Shown here in pieces: positions 7,834-15,306 of a DNA stretch of 34,048 nt; the first letter of the stretch is position 1; every line of letters starts with the position of its first letter. A model generated the notes under the pieces. It ran no database searches. It was not told the origin of the DNA and was given only the letters and a program-made list of their open reading frames with translations. The translations under genes were made by a program, and so were the position numbers. Source of the stretch: Alphaproteobacteria bacterium UBA3768 (GTDB lineage: Bacteria; Pseudomonadota; Alphaproteobacteria; CAAHEQ01; UBA3637); NCBI GenBank assembly GCA_002372315.1, contig DFFU01000011.1:1-34048 (forward strand). Reading direction: 5' to 3'.

Positions 7834-8727
7834 ATGGTGAACCCTATTCAATTGGAACTTATAGATTTAATTTCTTTAAAGACACAGGCTGATTTTTTTA
7901 ATCTTCCTGACAACAGAAAAAATACTTTCACAGGATTTGGTGAAAATAAATCCTTGCTTAAAACTAGAGGACTGAATTTTCAAGAGGTACGCCAATATCA
8001 ACCAGGTGATGATATTCGTCAAATTGATTGGCGTGTTACGGCCAAATATGGTAAACCCTTTACAAAATTGTATGCAGAAGAAAAAGAAAAACAAATTTAT
8101 ATTCTATGTGATTTGAGACCCTCTATGCAATTTGCGAGCCACGGACACTTTAAATCTGTTATGGCGGGACGCCTATCTGCTTTAATTGGATTTATAGCGG
8201 AAAAAAAGAATGATATTCTATCTTATCAAATTCTATCCAATTCAATTACACAATCTTTGGGAATGATGCCAGCACATGATGCCCTACCCTATTTTTTAAA
8301 CCAGTTATCAAAAGATTTTAATTTTGATTCAAATATTCAATTTAACCAAATAATTCCTTTTATGGAAAAAAATATTCGATTAGGCAGTTTGATTTTTTTG
8401 CTATCCGATTTTCATGATGTCACCTTGGATGATTTTAAGTTTTTAGGAGATTTATCCCGTAAAAGCACTATTACCTGTGTTCACCTTTATGATAAAATGG
8501 AATCAAATCTCCCCAATGGAGTACTTCCTTTTTCAGACGGGAAACATGAAATGTTAATAGATACATCCACTAAGAACTTTAAAAAAGATTTTTACAATTC
8601 ATGGGAACACCGCACAAAATTACTGCATCAAAATATTCAAAAATATCATATGGGATATTTGGCCTTGTCAACTGATTCAAATTATATACATCAATTTCAA
8701 AGTTATTGCTTGGGGAGCTTAATATGA
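7834..8727 (+). CDS. DUF58 domain protein (MoxR partner, vWA-like)
   Basis: A 297-residue protein with the DUF58 core: RxYQPGDDIRQIDWRVTAKY around residues 53-72, followed by a vWA-like strand with a degenerate MIDAS, DLRPSM at 93-98. DUF58 proteins are nearly always encoded next to moxR and are thought to be its vWA-type partner. AAGGA stands 6 bases before the ATG. The stop overlaps the next start as ATGA, implying coupled translation. No signal peptide or obvious membrane helix was seen. Confidence 0.92.
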   Translation: MVNPIQLELIDLISLKTQADFFNLPDNRKNTFTGFGENKSLLKTRGLNFQEVRQYQPGDDIRQIDWRVTAKYGKPFTKLYAEEKEKQIYILCDLRPSMQFASHGHFKSVMAGRLSALIGFIAEKKNDILSYQILSNSITQSLGMMPAHDALPYFLNQLSKDFNFDSNIQFNQIIPFMEKNIRLGSLIFLLSDFHDVTLDDFKFLGDLSRKSTITCVHLYDKMESNLPNGVLPFSDGKHEMLIDTSTKNFKKDFYNSWEHRTKLLHQNIQKYHMGYLALSTDSNYIHQFQSYCLGSLI

Positions 8728-9182
8728 ATCAAGTAGACTTATCAAATCTAAAAGATATTCATTTACCTGTTCTGCCAGATTTTTGGCCTTTGGCAACAGG
8801 TTGGTATGTATTGTCAGCCATTATTTTAGGAATTTTTCTGGCAACCTATTTAATATGGAAATGGTATCAAAATCAACCTCTACCATACGCCTTAAAAGAA
8901 TTGGAAAAGGTCAAAAAAGAAAAACAAATAAAACTACTTTCTCAACTTTTAAAACGTGTTGCAATGGCTAAATATGGCCGAAAAAAGGTTGCCCCTCTTG
9001 ATGAGGATTCATGGCAAGAATTTTTACTGTCCGCAGCACCAAATGTATTTAGTGTCAATCAAGCACATCTGTTAGCGTATTCCATCTATACCCACAAAAA
9101 AGATGTCCAAGAGGAATCTTTATATAAAAAATCTCAACAATGGATTAAAATCGTTTTAAAAAGTAAAAAACAATTCTCTTGA
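8724..9182 (+). CDS. DUF4381 membrane protein
   Basis: A 152-residue protein opening with the DUF4381 signature LKDIHLPVLPDFWPLATGWY and then one transmembrane helix (about 27-48), followed by a basic cytosolic helical part. DUF4381 proteins belong to moxR/DUF58/vWA gene sets and may anchor the complex to the inner membrane; the biochemical role is unknown. ATG at 8724 lies in the ATGA overlap with the DUF58 gene, with GGGGAG just ahead; an in-frame TTG at 8706 is less likely. Confidence 0.88.
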   Translation: MNQVDLSNLKDIHLPVLPDFWPLATGWYVLSAIILGIFLATYLIWKWYQNQPLPYALKELEKVKKEKQIKLLSQLLKRVAMAKYGRKKVAPLDEDSWQEFLLSAAPNVFSVNQAHLLAYSIYTHKKDVQEESLYKKSQQWIKIVLKSKKQFS

Positions 9183-9228
9183 ATATTATAATAAAGTATG
9201 CTATCTTTTTTTTGTAAAGGAGATTTGT

Positions 9229-10092
9229 ATGTTTTTTAACGAATTAAAAAAGAAAATTAAATTTCGTTTGCGCAACATGCGTCATCGTCTTTCTCGGCAC
9301 TTGTTCCGCGAATTTATGCTAAAAAAAAGAGGCCTGGAAAAACGTGCAAATGAAATTGAAATTTTGGCATTGGGACCGAGCCATGGAACACGGGGATTTA
9401 ATTCTAATTTGATTGAGAAATCCTTTAATTTTTGCAGTGTTGATCAAGACTTATACACAATTCATTGGTTGTTTAATCACTATATTGATTCTTTAACAAA
9501 CTTGAAAAAAATCGTTTTTTTCTTTTGTTTTCCAGCCCCAGGCCATGAGCTATGTAAAACAAGTTCTGTTAAAAATACAGCAATGAATCATTATGTTTTT
9601 GGCGTACCTTACAACGTTACTTGGCTGGGACAGTGGCGTAAGGCGGCTGAACACAGACTTAAAAAGTTTGATGATTCTGATATAGATTATACCACTTTTT
9701 CAGGGTATATTCCTGAAGAAAAAAATGAAACTGTTGGTAACATGACTGCTGCTTTTAGATGTTCTCATCACTTACGTGAGAATAAGCGCAATAACTTGCA
9801 AATGCATCATCTATTTGAAATGTATGAAGTTTGCAAGCAAAAAGGCATAAAAATGTATATGGTTCTGGCACCTGTGCGCTCTGACTATATTGAAGAATTG
9901 GATAAAACAGGTCTTTCAGATGATTACATATATCGGGATATGTTTCCATGGGCAAAAGAAAATAAAATTCCTGTTTTAAATTGCTTACGGTCACGTGACT
10001 TCGAATGGTCTGATTTTGATGATACTGATCATCTAAATGAAAAAGGAGCCACGAAACTAACTAAAAAAATTATTCCCTTTATCCAACAATAA
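9229..10092 (+). CDS. SGNH-hydrolase-like protein
   Basis: A 287-residue protein with an N-terminal block ILALGPSHGTRGFNSNLI (about 45-62), in which Ser51 is placed like the nucleophile of SGNH/GDSL enzymes, and a C-terminal D-T-D-H (265-268) with the D-x-x-H spacing of the catalytic Asp-His pair. Proteins of this shape include AlgJ/DltD-like acyl-transfer helpers and polysaccharide-modifying hydrolases. The N-terminus (1-40) is very basic and amphipathic, with no signal peptide, so a cytosolic or membrane-surface location is inferred. A near-ideal AAAGGAG site lies 6 bases before ATG. Substrate is unknown. Confidence 0.65.
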   Translation: MFFNELKKKIKFRLRNMRHRLSRHLFREFMLKKRGLEKRANEIEILALGPSHGTRGFNSNLIEKSFNFCSVDQDLYTIHWLFNHYIDSLTNLKKIVFFFCFPAPGHELCKTSSVKNTAMNHYVFGVPYNVTWLGQWRKAAEHRLKKFDDSDIDYTTFSGYIPEEKNETVGNMTAAFRCSHHLRENKRNNLQMHHLFEMYEVCKQKGIKMYMVLAPVRSDYIEELDKTGLSDDYIYRDMFPWAKENKIPVLNCLRSRDFEWSDFDDTDHLNEKGATKLTKKIIPFIQQ

Positions 10093-10093
10093 A

Positions 10094-10119
10094 AAAAGCC
10101 CCATAAATCAGGGGCTTTT
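10094..10119. terminator. Bidirectional rho-independent terminator
   Basis: A 9-bp stem (AAAAGCCCC with GGGGCTTTT) closes an 8-base loop at 10103-10110. The plus-strand copy is followed by T-rich sequence and the minus-strand copy ends in a run of Ts, so it can stop both the SGNH-like gene and the rplQ transcript, which converge here. Confidence 0.93.
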
Positions 10120-10135
10120 CTTTTACACTTTGCTA

Positions 10136-10684
10136 TTACACGCTGGTATTTGTTTTACGGATAGCTGTTGTCTTTTTGGCAACACCTGCTCCTGTGATTT
10201 TACCAGCATTTTCAACGTGTGATTTTCTGGATTTTAATTCAGGTTTTGCGGATTTCTTTTCTTCCACTTTTTCTTCTGTGGTTTCAACTTCCACGATTTT
10301 ACCAGAATCTTGACCTTTGGCATTCACATCACGATCCACCAATTCAACGATCGCCAAAGGTGCACTGTCACCAAAACGGAAACCTGCTTTTAACACACGC
10401 ACATAACCACCGTTGCGTTTTTCATAACGTTTTACCAAAGTGGTCATTAATTTTTCAACCATTTTCTCTTCACGCAGGAAAGCCAATAATTGGCGTCTTG
10501 CATGTAAAGTACCATCTTCGGCTTTGGTAATCAGCTTTTCAAAGATTGGGCTTAATTCTTTGGCCTTAGGTAAAGTTGTTTTAATCTGTTCATGTTTGAT
10601 CAAAGCGTTTGCTAAGTTGGCAAACATGGCACGACGATGTGCAATTTTCTTGTTCAATGTTCTTTTTCTAAATCCGTGACGCAT
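10136..10684 (-). CDS. rplQ: 50S ribosomal protein L17
   Basis: A 182-residue protein; the L17 core runs from MRHGFRKRTLNKK through about residue 118 (APLAIVELVDR). A Lys/Glu-rich, low-complexity tail of some 60 residues follows (121-182), longer than the roughly 120-140 residues usual for L17. L17 lines the polypeptide exit region of the large subunit. ATG at 10684 is preferred because the family begins MRHG and AAAGGA lies just upstream; 21 extra in-frame codons upstream are not L17-like. It is the last gene of the alpha operon and ends at the shared terminator. Confidence 0.96.
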   Translation of the reverse strand: MRHGFRKRTLNKKIAHRRAMFANLANALIKHEQIKTTLPKAKELSPIFEKLITKAEDGTLHARRQLLAFLREEKMVEKLMTTLVKRYEKRNGGYVRVLKAGFRFGDSAPLAIVELVDRDVNAKGQDSGKIVEVETTEEKVEEKKSAKPELKSRKSHVENAGKITGAGVAKKTTAIRKTNTSV

Positions 10685-10705
10685 TTTCTTTCCTTTCGTT
10701 AAAGA

Positions 10706-10722
10706 GCTTTGCTGGGCAAAGC
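10706..10722. other. Short hairpin in the rpoA-rplQ gap
   Basis: GCTTTGC and GCAAAGC form a perfect 7-bp stem with a 3-base loop, about 22 bases upstream of the rplQ start. It could be an mRNA stability or processing element; no poly-U tract follows it on the rplQ strand. Confidence 0.4.
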
Positions 10723-10773
10723 GGATTGTTTTTACTGCACCTTCCACCCGCCGTCACGCGTGCAAAGGACAGA

Positions 10774-10793
10774 CGCCCGAGACCCCTCGGGCG
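10774..10793. other. GC-rich hairpin after rpoA
   Basis: CGCCCGAG and CTCGGGCG form an 8-bp stem with an ACCC loop. It begins 6 bases after the rpoA stop on the minus strand. No U-run follows in the rpoA direction, while ATTTTCT follows on the plus strand, so a simple terminator for rpoA is unlikely. The flanking 50 bases are unusually GC-rich for this window and include a CACGCGTG palindrome (10755-10762). Confidence 0.5.
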
Positions 10794-10799
10794 ATTTTC

Positions 10800-11816
10800 T
10801 TAGTCTTCAAAATTGACAGAATTTGCCAATTCTTCCAAATTTTCAGGTGGCCAATTTTCAATTTGCATACCCAAATGCAAATCATAAACAGCCAATAATT
10901 CTTTGATTTCATTCAAAGATTTACGACCAAAGTTTGGTGTACGCAACATTTCGGATTCTGTCTTTTGGACCAAATCACCAATGTAGCGTAAATTGTCGTT
11001 TTTCAAGCAGTTAGCAGAACGGACAGACAATTCCATATCGTCCACTTTGCGCAACAAGTTTTGATTAAACGGCAATTCAGCAATCTTTTCTTCGATTGTT
11101 TCTTCGGCAGGTTCTTCAAATGTCACAAAAGGTTTCAATTGTTCTTGCAGAATACGAGCAGATAAAGCCACTGCATCTTCTGGAGAAACAACGCCATTTG
11201 TTTCCACAGTCATTGTCAATTTATCGTAGTCTGTTTGTTGACCCACACGGGCATTTTCAACATTATAAACAACCGATTTGACAGGAGAATAAATAGAATC
11301 AATTGGTAACAAACCAATAGGACATTCTTCTGGACGATTTTGAGCAGCAGTATAATAACCTTTACCTGTACCCACCAACATTTCCATATCCAACGTAGCA
11401 TCTTTATCCAACGTGCAGATGACCAATTCAGGATTCATCACTTCAACTGCATGGTTGACTGCAATATCTTTTGCCTTAACAACACAAGGACCAGTGGCCT
11501 TTAATGTCAAACGTTGATCCTCCAATGCATCCACACGCAAAGCCAAAGATTTGATATTCAAGATAATCTCAGTCACATCCTCACGTACACCAGGAATAGA
11601 CGAAAATTCATGTTGAACACCTGCAATCTTAATAGCTTTCACAGCACCACCTTGCAATGAGGATAACAACACACGACGCAAAGCATTACCTAAGGTCAAA
11701 CCAAAACCTCTTTCCAAAGGTTCAATGGTTAATGTGGCCTTATATCCAGGAATAATTTGTTCCACAGACTGTTTGGCGGGTTTAATTAATTCCTGCCAAT
11801 TTTTTTGAATCATCAT
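10800..11816 (-). CDS. rpoA: RNA polymerase alpha subunit
   Basis: A 338-residue alpha subunit, the scaffold for RNA polymerase assembly. The N-terminal dimerisation domain carries the signatures LERGFGLTLGNALRRVLLSS and EFSSIPGVREDVTEIILN; the C-terminal domain, which contacts UP elements and activators, has LRTPNFGRKSLNEIKELL. Two adjacent ATGs are present (11816 and 11813); the usual family start MIQKNWQELIKP favours the second, so the protein may be one residue shorter. It lies 22 bases after rpsK in the alpha operon. Confidence 0.98.
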   Translation of the reverse strand: MMIQKNWQELIKPAKQSVEQIIPGYKATLTIEPLERGFGLTLGNALRRVLLSSLQGGAVKAIKIAGVQHEFSSIPGVREDVTEIILNIKSLALRVDALEDQRLTLKATGPCVVKAKDIAVNHAVEVMNPELVICTLDKDATLDMEMLVGTGKGYYTAAQNRPEECPIGLLPIDSIYSPVKSVVYNVENARVGQQTDYDKLTMTVETNGVVSPEDAVALSARILQEQLKPFVTFEEPAEETIEEKIAELPFNQNLLRKVDDMELSVRSANCLKNDNLRYIGDLVQKTESEMLRTPNFGRKSLNEIKELLAVYDLHLGMQIENWPPENLEELANSVNFED

Positions 11817-11838
11817 TGTTTTTTTCCTTTGTTAAAGA

Positions 11839-12222
11839 TTACACACGACGACGTTTACGAGCACGACACCCATTGTGAGGTACACCCGTAATATCTTTAA
11901 TAGATGTTACGACCAAACCAGCCGCATTGAAAGCGCGCAAAGCGGATTCACGACCCGATCCAGGTCCCATCACCAAAACATCCACAGATTTCATACCACG
12001 TTCAATAGCCTTACGAGCCGCATCATCAGCGGCCATTTGAGCAGCATAAGGAGTCGATTTACGAGAACCTTTAAATCCTTTTAAACCACAAGTTGACCAA
12101 GACACTGTGTTTCCATGAGTATCCGTAATCGTTACCAAAGTATTATTAAAAGTTGAATTGACATGTGCCACACCATTCACGGCCACAGTCTTCTTCACAC
12201 GTACTTTTTTTGTTTCAGCCAT
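11839..12222 (-). CDS. rpsK: 30S ribosomal protein S11
   Basis: A 127-residue platform protein of the small subunit that contacts the mRNA exit site with S7 and S18. The signatures NGVAHVNSTFNNTLVTITD, GMKSVDVLVMGPGSGRESA and the basic end CRARKRRRV are all present at normal length. GGAG lies close to the start, and the gene follows rpsM by 14 bases. Confidence 0.98.
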   Translation of the reverse strand: MAETKKVRVKKTVAVNGVAHVNSTFNNTLVTITDTHGNTVSWSTCGLKGFKGSRKSTPYAAQMAADDAARKAIERGMKSVDVLVMGPGSGRESALRAFNAAGLVVTSIKDITGVPHNGCRARKRRRV

Positions 12223-12236
12223 AATTAACTCCTACC

Positions 12237-12614
12237 TTACTTCGTCACTTTTTTCTTACCGGCAATAGCAATCGCCTTACCTTTACGGGTACGCGCATTG
12301 GTATGCGTTCTTTGTCCACGCACCGGTAATTTTTTACGGTGCCGCAAACCACGATAGCATCCCAAATCCACTAAACGTTTGATATTCATGGATACTTCAC
12401 GACGCAAATCGCCTTCCACATGATATTGAGCATCAATGATTTCGCGCAACTTTAAAGTTTCCGCATCTGTTAAATCATTCACACGACGAGTTGCAGGAAT
12501 TCCTGCTTTTTTGCAAATTTCATTTGCAGTCTTCCGACCAATACCATAAATATAGGTCAAACCGATATTTACGAGTTTGTTTGTCGGAATATTTACACCA
12601 GCTATACGAGCCAA
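12237..12614 (-). CDS. rpsM: 30S ribosomal protein S13, TTG start
   Basis: A 125-residue head protein of the small subunit that contacts the large subunit and P-site tRNA. The protein opens ARIAGVNIPTNKLV and ends with the basic RTRKGKAIAIAGKK segment; the helix-turn-helix-like IYGIGRKTANEIC is present. The start codon is TTG (12612-12614), with GGAG 8 bases ahead and no in-frame ATG nearby. An ATG four bases upstream is in another frame. It is the first gene after the internal promoter at 12693-12721. Confidence 0.97.
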   Translation of the reverse strand: MARIAGVNIPTNKLVNIGLTYIYGIGRKTANEICKKAGIPATRRVNDLTDAETLKLREIIDAQYHVEGDLRREVSMNIKRLVDLGCYRGLRHRKKLPVRGQRTHTNARTRKGKAIAIAGKKKVTK

Positions 12615-12643
12615 AGTTCATTCTCCATTAAATTGTAAAAACA

Positions 12644-12677
12644 GCAAGCCTTTTTATGCCTTTTGAGCCATGCTTGC
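12644..12677 (-). promoter_or_regulatory. Possible structured leader of rpsM
   Basis: The 72-base leader between the predicted start site (about 12686) and rpsM contains GCAAGC and GCTTGC that can form a 6-bp stem over a 22-base loop. In some bacteria the alpha-operon leader is bound by S4; whether this short leader does so cannot be judged here. Confidence 0.3.
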
Positions 12678-12717
12678 AACTAACGATTGGGAATTATACT
12701 CTAATTTTCGTTAATTG
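12677..12717. promoter_or_regulatory. Imperfect inverted repeat over the rpsM promoter
   Basis: Arms at 12677-12686 and 12708-12717 match at 9 of 10 positions and are centred within the -10 box. The upstream arm overlaps the last bases of the -35. The layout resembles the dyad at the rpsL promoter. Confidence 0.4.
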
Positions 12718-12721
12718 TCAA
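12693..12721 (-). promoter_or_regulatory. Perfect-consensus promoter before rpsM
   Basis: On the minus strand TTGACA (12716-12721), exactly 17 bases and TATAAT (12693-12698). It begins 7 bases after the adk stop, giving rpsM-rpsK-rpoA-rplQ its own strong start in addition to any read-through from the upstream cluster. Confidence 0.85.
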
Positions 12722-12728
12722 GATAAAA

Positions 12729-13409
12729 TTAATAGCCTACTACCTTTCTGATTTTTTCACTCACAACACTGATAGGTCCCGTCCCATCAATGCACTTTAG
12801 TAGCCCCTTTTCTTCGTAGTATGGTATAATGGGAGCTGTTACAGAACGGTATGTGCGGAGTCTAGATACCACCGTTTCATAGGTGTCGTCCGCCCGTTTT
12901 GTAAATTCTTTTCCACCACAGTGATCACATACACCGAACACTTTTGGCGTTTTAAATTTCTCATGATACATTTCACCGCATTTCGCACATTGACTACGTC
13001 CCAAAATGCGATCATAAATATATTCATCTGGCACTTGTAATAATAAAACTAAATCTGGTTGTAAATTTTGATTATTGTAAGGTTCTTTTGAAATTGCTTC
13101 CTCAAACAACCCAACCTGATCCATTGACCTTGGGAAACCATCCATAATATACCCTGTCCCATTTTCAGGTTTTGCAACTTCCTGCAGCATGGCACGTACA
13201 ATAATTTCAGGGGGAACCATTTTACCAAAATCAATTTTTGCCGCTATTTGTTTTCCCAATTCAGAACCAGTGCGTGCTTCAGCGCGTAATAATTCACCTG
13301 CAGAGATTGTCGTAATTTGTAATTTTTCGGCCAAAATAGCCGCCTGAGTTCCCTTCCCTGAACCAGGAGGTCCAACCATAATTATATGTCTATAGTTTAA
13401 TGCTGTCAT
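12729..13409 (-). CDS. adk: Adenylate kinase with Cys4 (zinc-type) lid
   Basis: A 226-residue enzyme that interconverts ATP + AMP and 2 ADP. The P-loop GPPGSGKGT is at 13-21 and GFPRS at 91-95. The lid domain (about 140-175) contains four cysteines, Cys141, Cys144, Cys161 and Cys164, in two C-x-x-C pairs, a pattern known to bind zinc in lid-containing adenylate kinases. It shares one base with the secY stop (TAATG). The secY-adk-rpsM order is typical of alphaproteobacteria. The first ten residues extend slightly beyond the usual start. Confidence 0.97.
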   Translation of the reverse strand: MTALNYRHIIMVGPPGSGKGTQAAILAEKLQITTISAGELLRAEARTGSELGKQIAAKIDFGKMVPPEIIVRAMLQEVAKPENGTGYIMDGFPRSMDQVGLFEEAISKEPYNNQNLQPDLVLLLQVPDEYIYDRILGRSQCAKCGEMYHEKFKTPKVFGVCDHCGGKEFTKRADDTYETVVSRLRTYRSVTAPIIPYYEEKGLLKCIDGTGPISVVSEKIRKVVGY

Positions 13410-14740
13410 TAAAAGCGCCCCCTTAATTTTGCTTTTTTAATAAGACCTTCATATTGATAAGCTAATAAATGGGATTGAGCCTGACTGATTGTATCCAAAA
13501 TAACAGACACAACAATCAATAATGTTGTCCCCCCCAAGAAAAATGGCACTTTGAAAGTAGCAATCAAAAATTCAGGCAAAATACATAGGAATGTTAAATA
13601 AACGGCCGCCAAAACCGTCAAACGCGTAATAACATAGTCCAAATATTTTGCTGTATTTTCTCCAGGACGAATTCCAGCCACAAAACCACCTTGACGCTTC
13701 AAATTCTCTGCAGTTTCTTTGGGATTAGATTGAACCCCAGTGTAAAAGAAAGTAAAGAAAACAATTAAGATTGCAAAAGTTGCCACATACACCCATTGAC
13801 CTGGGGTTAACAACAATGCTGCCTTGTTCCAAAAATCAGATTCTCCTGTTTTCGAAAAATACTGAGCAACACCTACAGGAATAGCTAACAACGCACTTGC
13901 AAAAATAGGAGGCATCACACCTGTTGGGTTAATTTTTAAAGGTAAATGTGAACTCACCCCTTGAACAACACGCCCTCCCATTTGATGTTTAGGATACTGA
14001 ATTACTATGCGACGTTGAGCTGTTTCAAATAAAACAACGATGAATATAACCGCAAAAATCATCGCTGCAATTCCCATTACAGTCAAACCAGATAAAGCAC
14101 CTGCATGACTATCCTCCAAAATACGCATCAATGCCATCGGAATATTTGCCACAATGCCAACCATAATTAAGATAGATGTGCCATTCCCTACACCACGCGC
14201 TGTCATTTGTTCCCCCAACCAAACAACAAACATTGTTCCACCCAATAAAGACACGATCGTTGAAATTTCAAATAATCTGAAATTTGACATGATAACAGCA
14301 TTACCACGTTCCAAAGCCAATGCCATAAAATATGCTTGAAAAATCGTAATCACTATCGTCAACATACGCGTATATTGCTGCATCTTACGAAAACCAACCT
14401 CCCCTTCTTTTTTAAGAGCAATGAGACTGGGGAAAACACTCGCTGCTAATTGAATAATAATGCTTGCCGAAATATAAGGCATAATATTCAATGCAAAAAT
14501 GGACATACGGGACAAAGCGCCCCCCGTAAAGGCGTTAAACATACCGATTAAACCACCTTGGTTTTCGGTAAAAAACTGATTTAAAACATGGGGATCAATA
14601 CCTGGAAAAGGTACATAGGTCCCAAAACGAAAAACAATAATCGCAAGCAGGGTGAACCACAACCTCTTGTGCAAATCCGTCGCTTTTGAAAAAGCTGAAA
14701 AATCTACACCTTTTGCCATTTTTTCAGACATTGAAACCAT
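13409..14740 (-). CDS. secY: Preprotein translocase subunit SecY
   Basis: A 443-residue inner-membrane channel protein with about ten predicted transmembrane helices. The plug-region and lateral-gate signatures are visible: FRFGTYVPFPGID near residues 37-49, ALNIMPYISASIIIQL in helix 2 (about 82-97), and the conserved cytosolic loops including GGTTLLIVVSV near the end. SecY forms the Sec pore with SecE and SecG and exports the signal-peptide proteins seen elsewhere in the window. The first Met (14740) is used here; Met4 is also possible. It overlaps adk by one base. Confidence 0.98.
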   Translation of the reverse strand: MVSMSEKMAKGVDFSAFSKATDLHKRLWFTLLAIIVFRFGTYVPFPGIDPHVLNQFFTENQGGLIGMFNAFTGGALSRMSIFALNIMPYISASIIIQLAASVFPSLIALKKEGEVGFRKMQQYTRMLTIVITIFQAYFMALALERGNAVIMSNFRLFEISTIVSLLGGTMFVVWLGEQMTARGVGNGTSILIMVGIVANIPMALMRILEDSHAGALSGLTVMGIAAMIFAVIFIVVLFETAQRRIVIQYPKHQMGGRVVQGVSSHLPLKINPTGVMPPIFASALLAIPVGVAQYFSKTGESDFWNKAALLLTPGQWVYVATFAILIVFFTFFYTGVQSNPKETAENLKRQGGFVAGIRPGENTAKYLDYVITRLTVLAAVYLTFLCILPEFLIATFKVPFFLGGTTLLIVVSVILDTISQAQSHLLAYQYEGLIKKAKLRGRF

Positions 14741-14758
14741 GATTCACCCTCCCCTAGA

Positions 14759-15295
14759 TTATTTTGTTTTTTTAGTTGTTTTTTTAGCCGATGCTTTCTT
14801 GGAAGTTTTCTTTCCCTTTTCTAACACCGTCTTTTTAATTGGCTCAACAACTACCTGACCGCCAACTTTTTCAACTGCGGCAATAGCAGATTTTGTTGCA
14901 CCAACTACTTTGATGGTCAATTTAGATTTTAATCCGCCATTACCCAACAAGCGAACGCCATCTTTAACCTTTTTGATAAGACCCGCTTCCATCAAAACAA
15001 CCTCATTGATTTCTTTATCAGCCTTTAACAATTTAGCATCAATGGCTTTTTGTAAAGTGCTAAGATTAATCTCAGAAAATGTTTTGCGGAAAATATTCAC
15101 GAAACCGCGTTTGGGCAAACGACGATAAACCGGCATTTGTCCACCTTCAAAGGCATTAACAGAAACACCCGTACGGGATTTTTGACCTTTGATACCGCGA
15201 CCACCTGTACGTCCTTTACCTGAACCGTAACCACGGGCAACACGCATTAAAGATTTGCGTGCACCTTTATTATCACGAATTTCATTCAATTTCAT
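14759..15295 (-). CDS. rplO: 50S ribosomal protein L15
   Basis: A 178-residue protein with the L15 N-terminal glycine/arginine-rich stretch RGYGSGKGRTGGRGIKGQKS and FEGGQMPVYRRLPKRGF. A Lys-rich tail of about 30 residues follows the usual C-terminus. L15 stabilises 23S rRNA domains in the large-subunit core. It lies directly after rpsE with an 11-base gap, where rpmD would usually be. Confidence 0.97.
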   Translation of the reverse strand: MKLNEIRDNKGARKSLMRVARGYGSGKGRTGGRGIKGQKSRTGVSVNAFEGGQMPVYRRLPKRGFVNIFRKTFSEINLSTLQKAIDAKLLKADKEINEVVLMEAGLIKKVKDGVRLLGNGGLKSKLTIKVVGATKSAIAAVEKVGGQVVVEPIKKTVLEKGKKTSKKASAKKTTKKTK

Positions 15296-15306
15296 TTTGA
15301 TTCTCC

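Noticed and set aside
9187..9192. Isolated TATAAT before the SGNH-like gene
   Set aside because: No acceptable -35 at 16-18 bases; the gene may simply be read with the moxR operon.
10685..10747. Longer start for rplQ
   Set aside because: The added residues are not L17-like and cover the leader hairpin; MRHG is the normal start.
10741..10800. tRNA or other structured RNA gene in the GC-rich rpoA-rplQ gap
   Set aside because: No cloverleaf or conserved tRNA bases could be fitted; only simple hairpins were seen.
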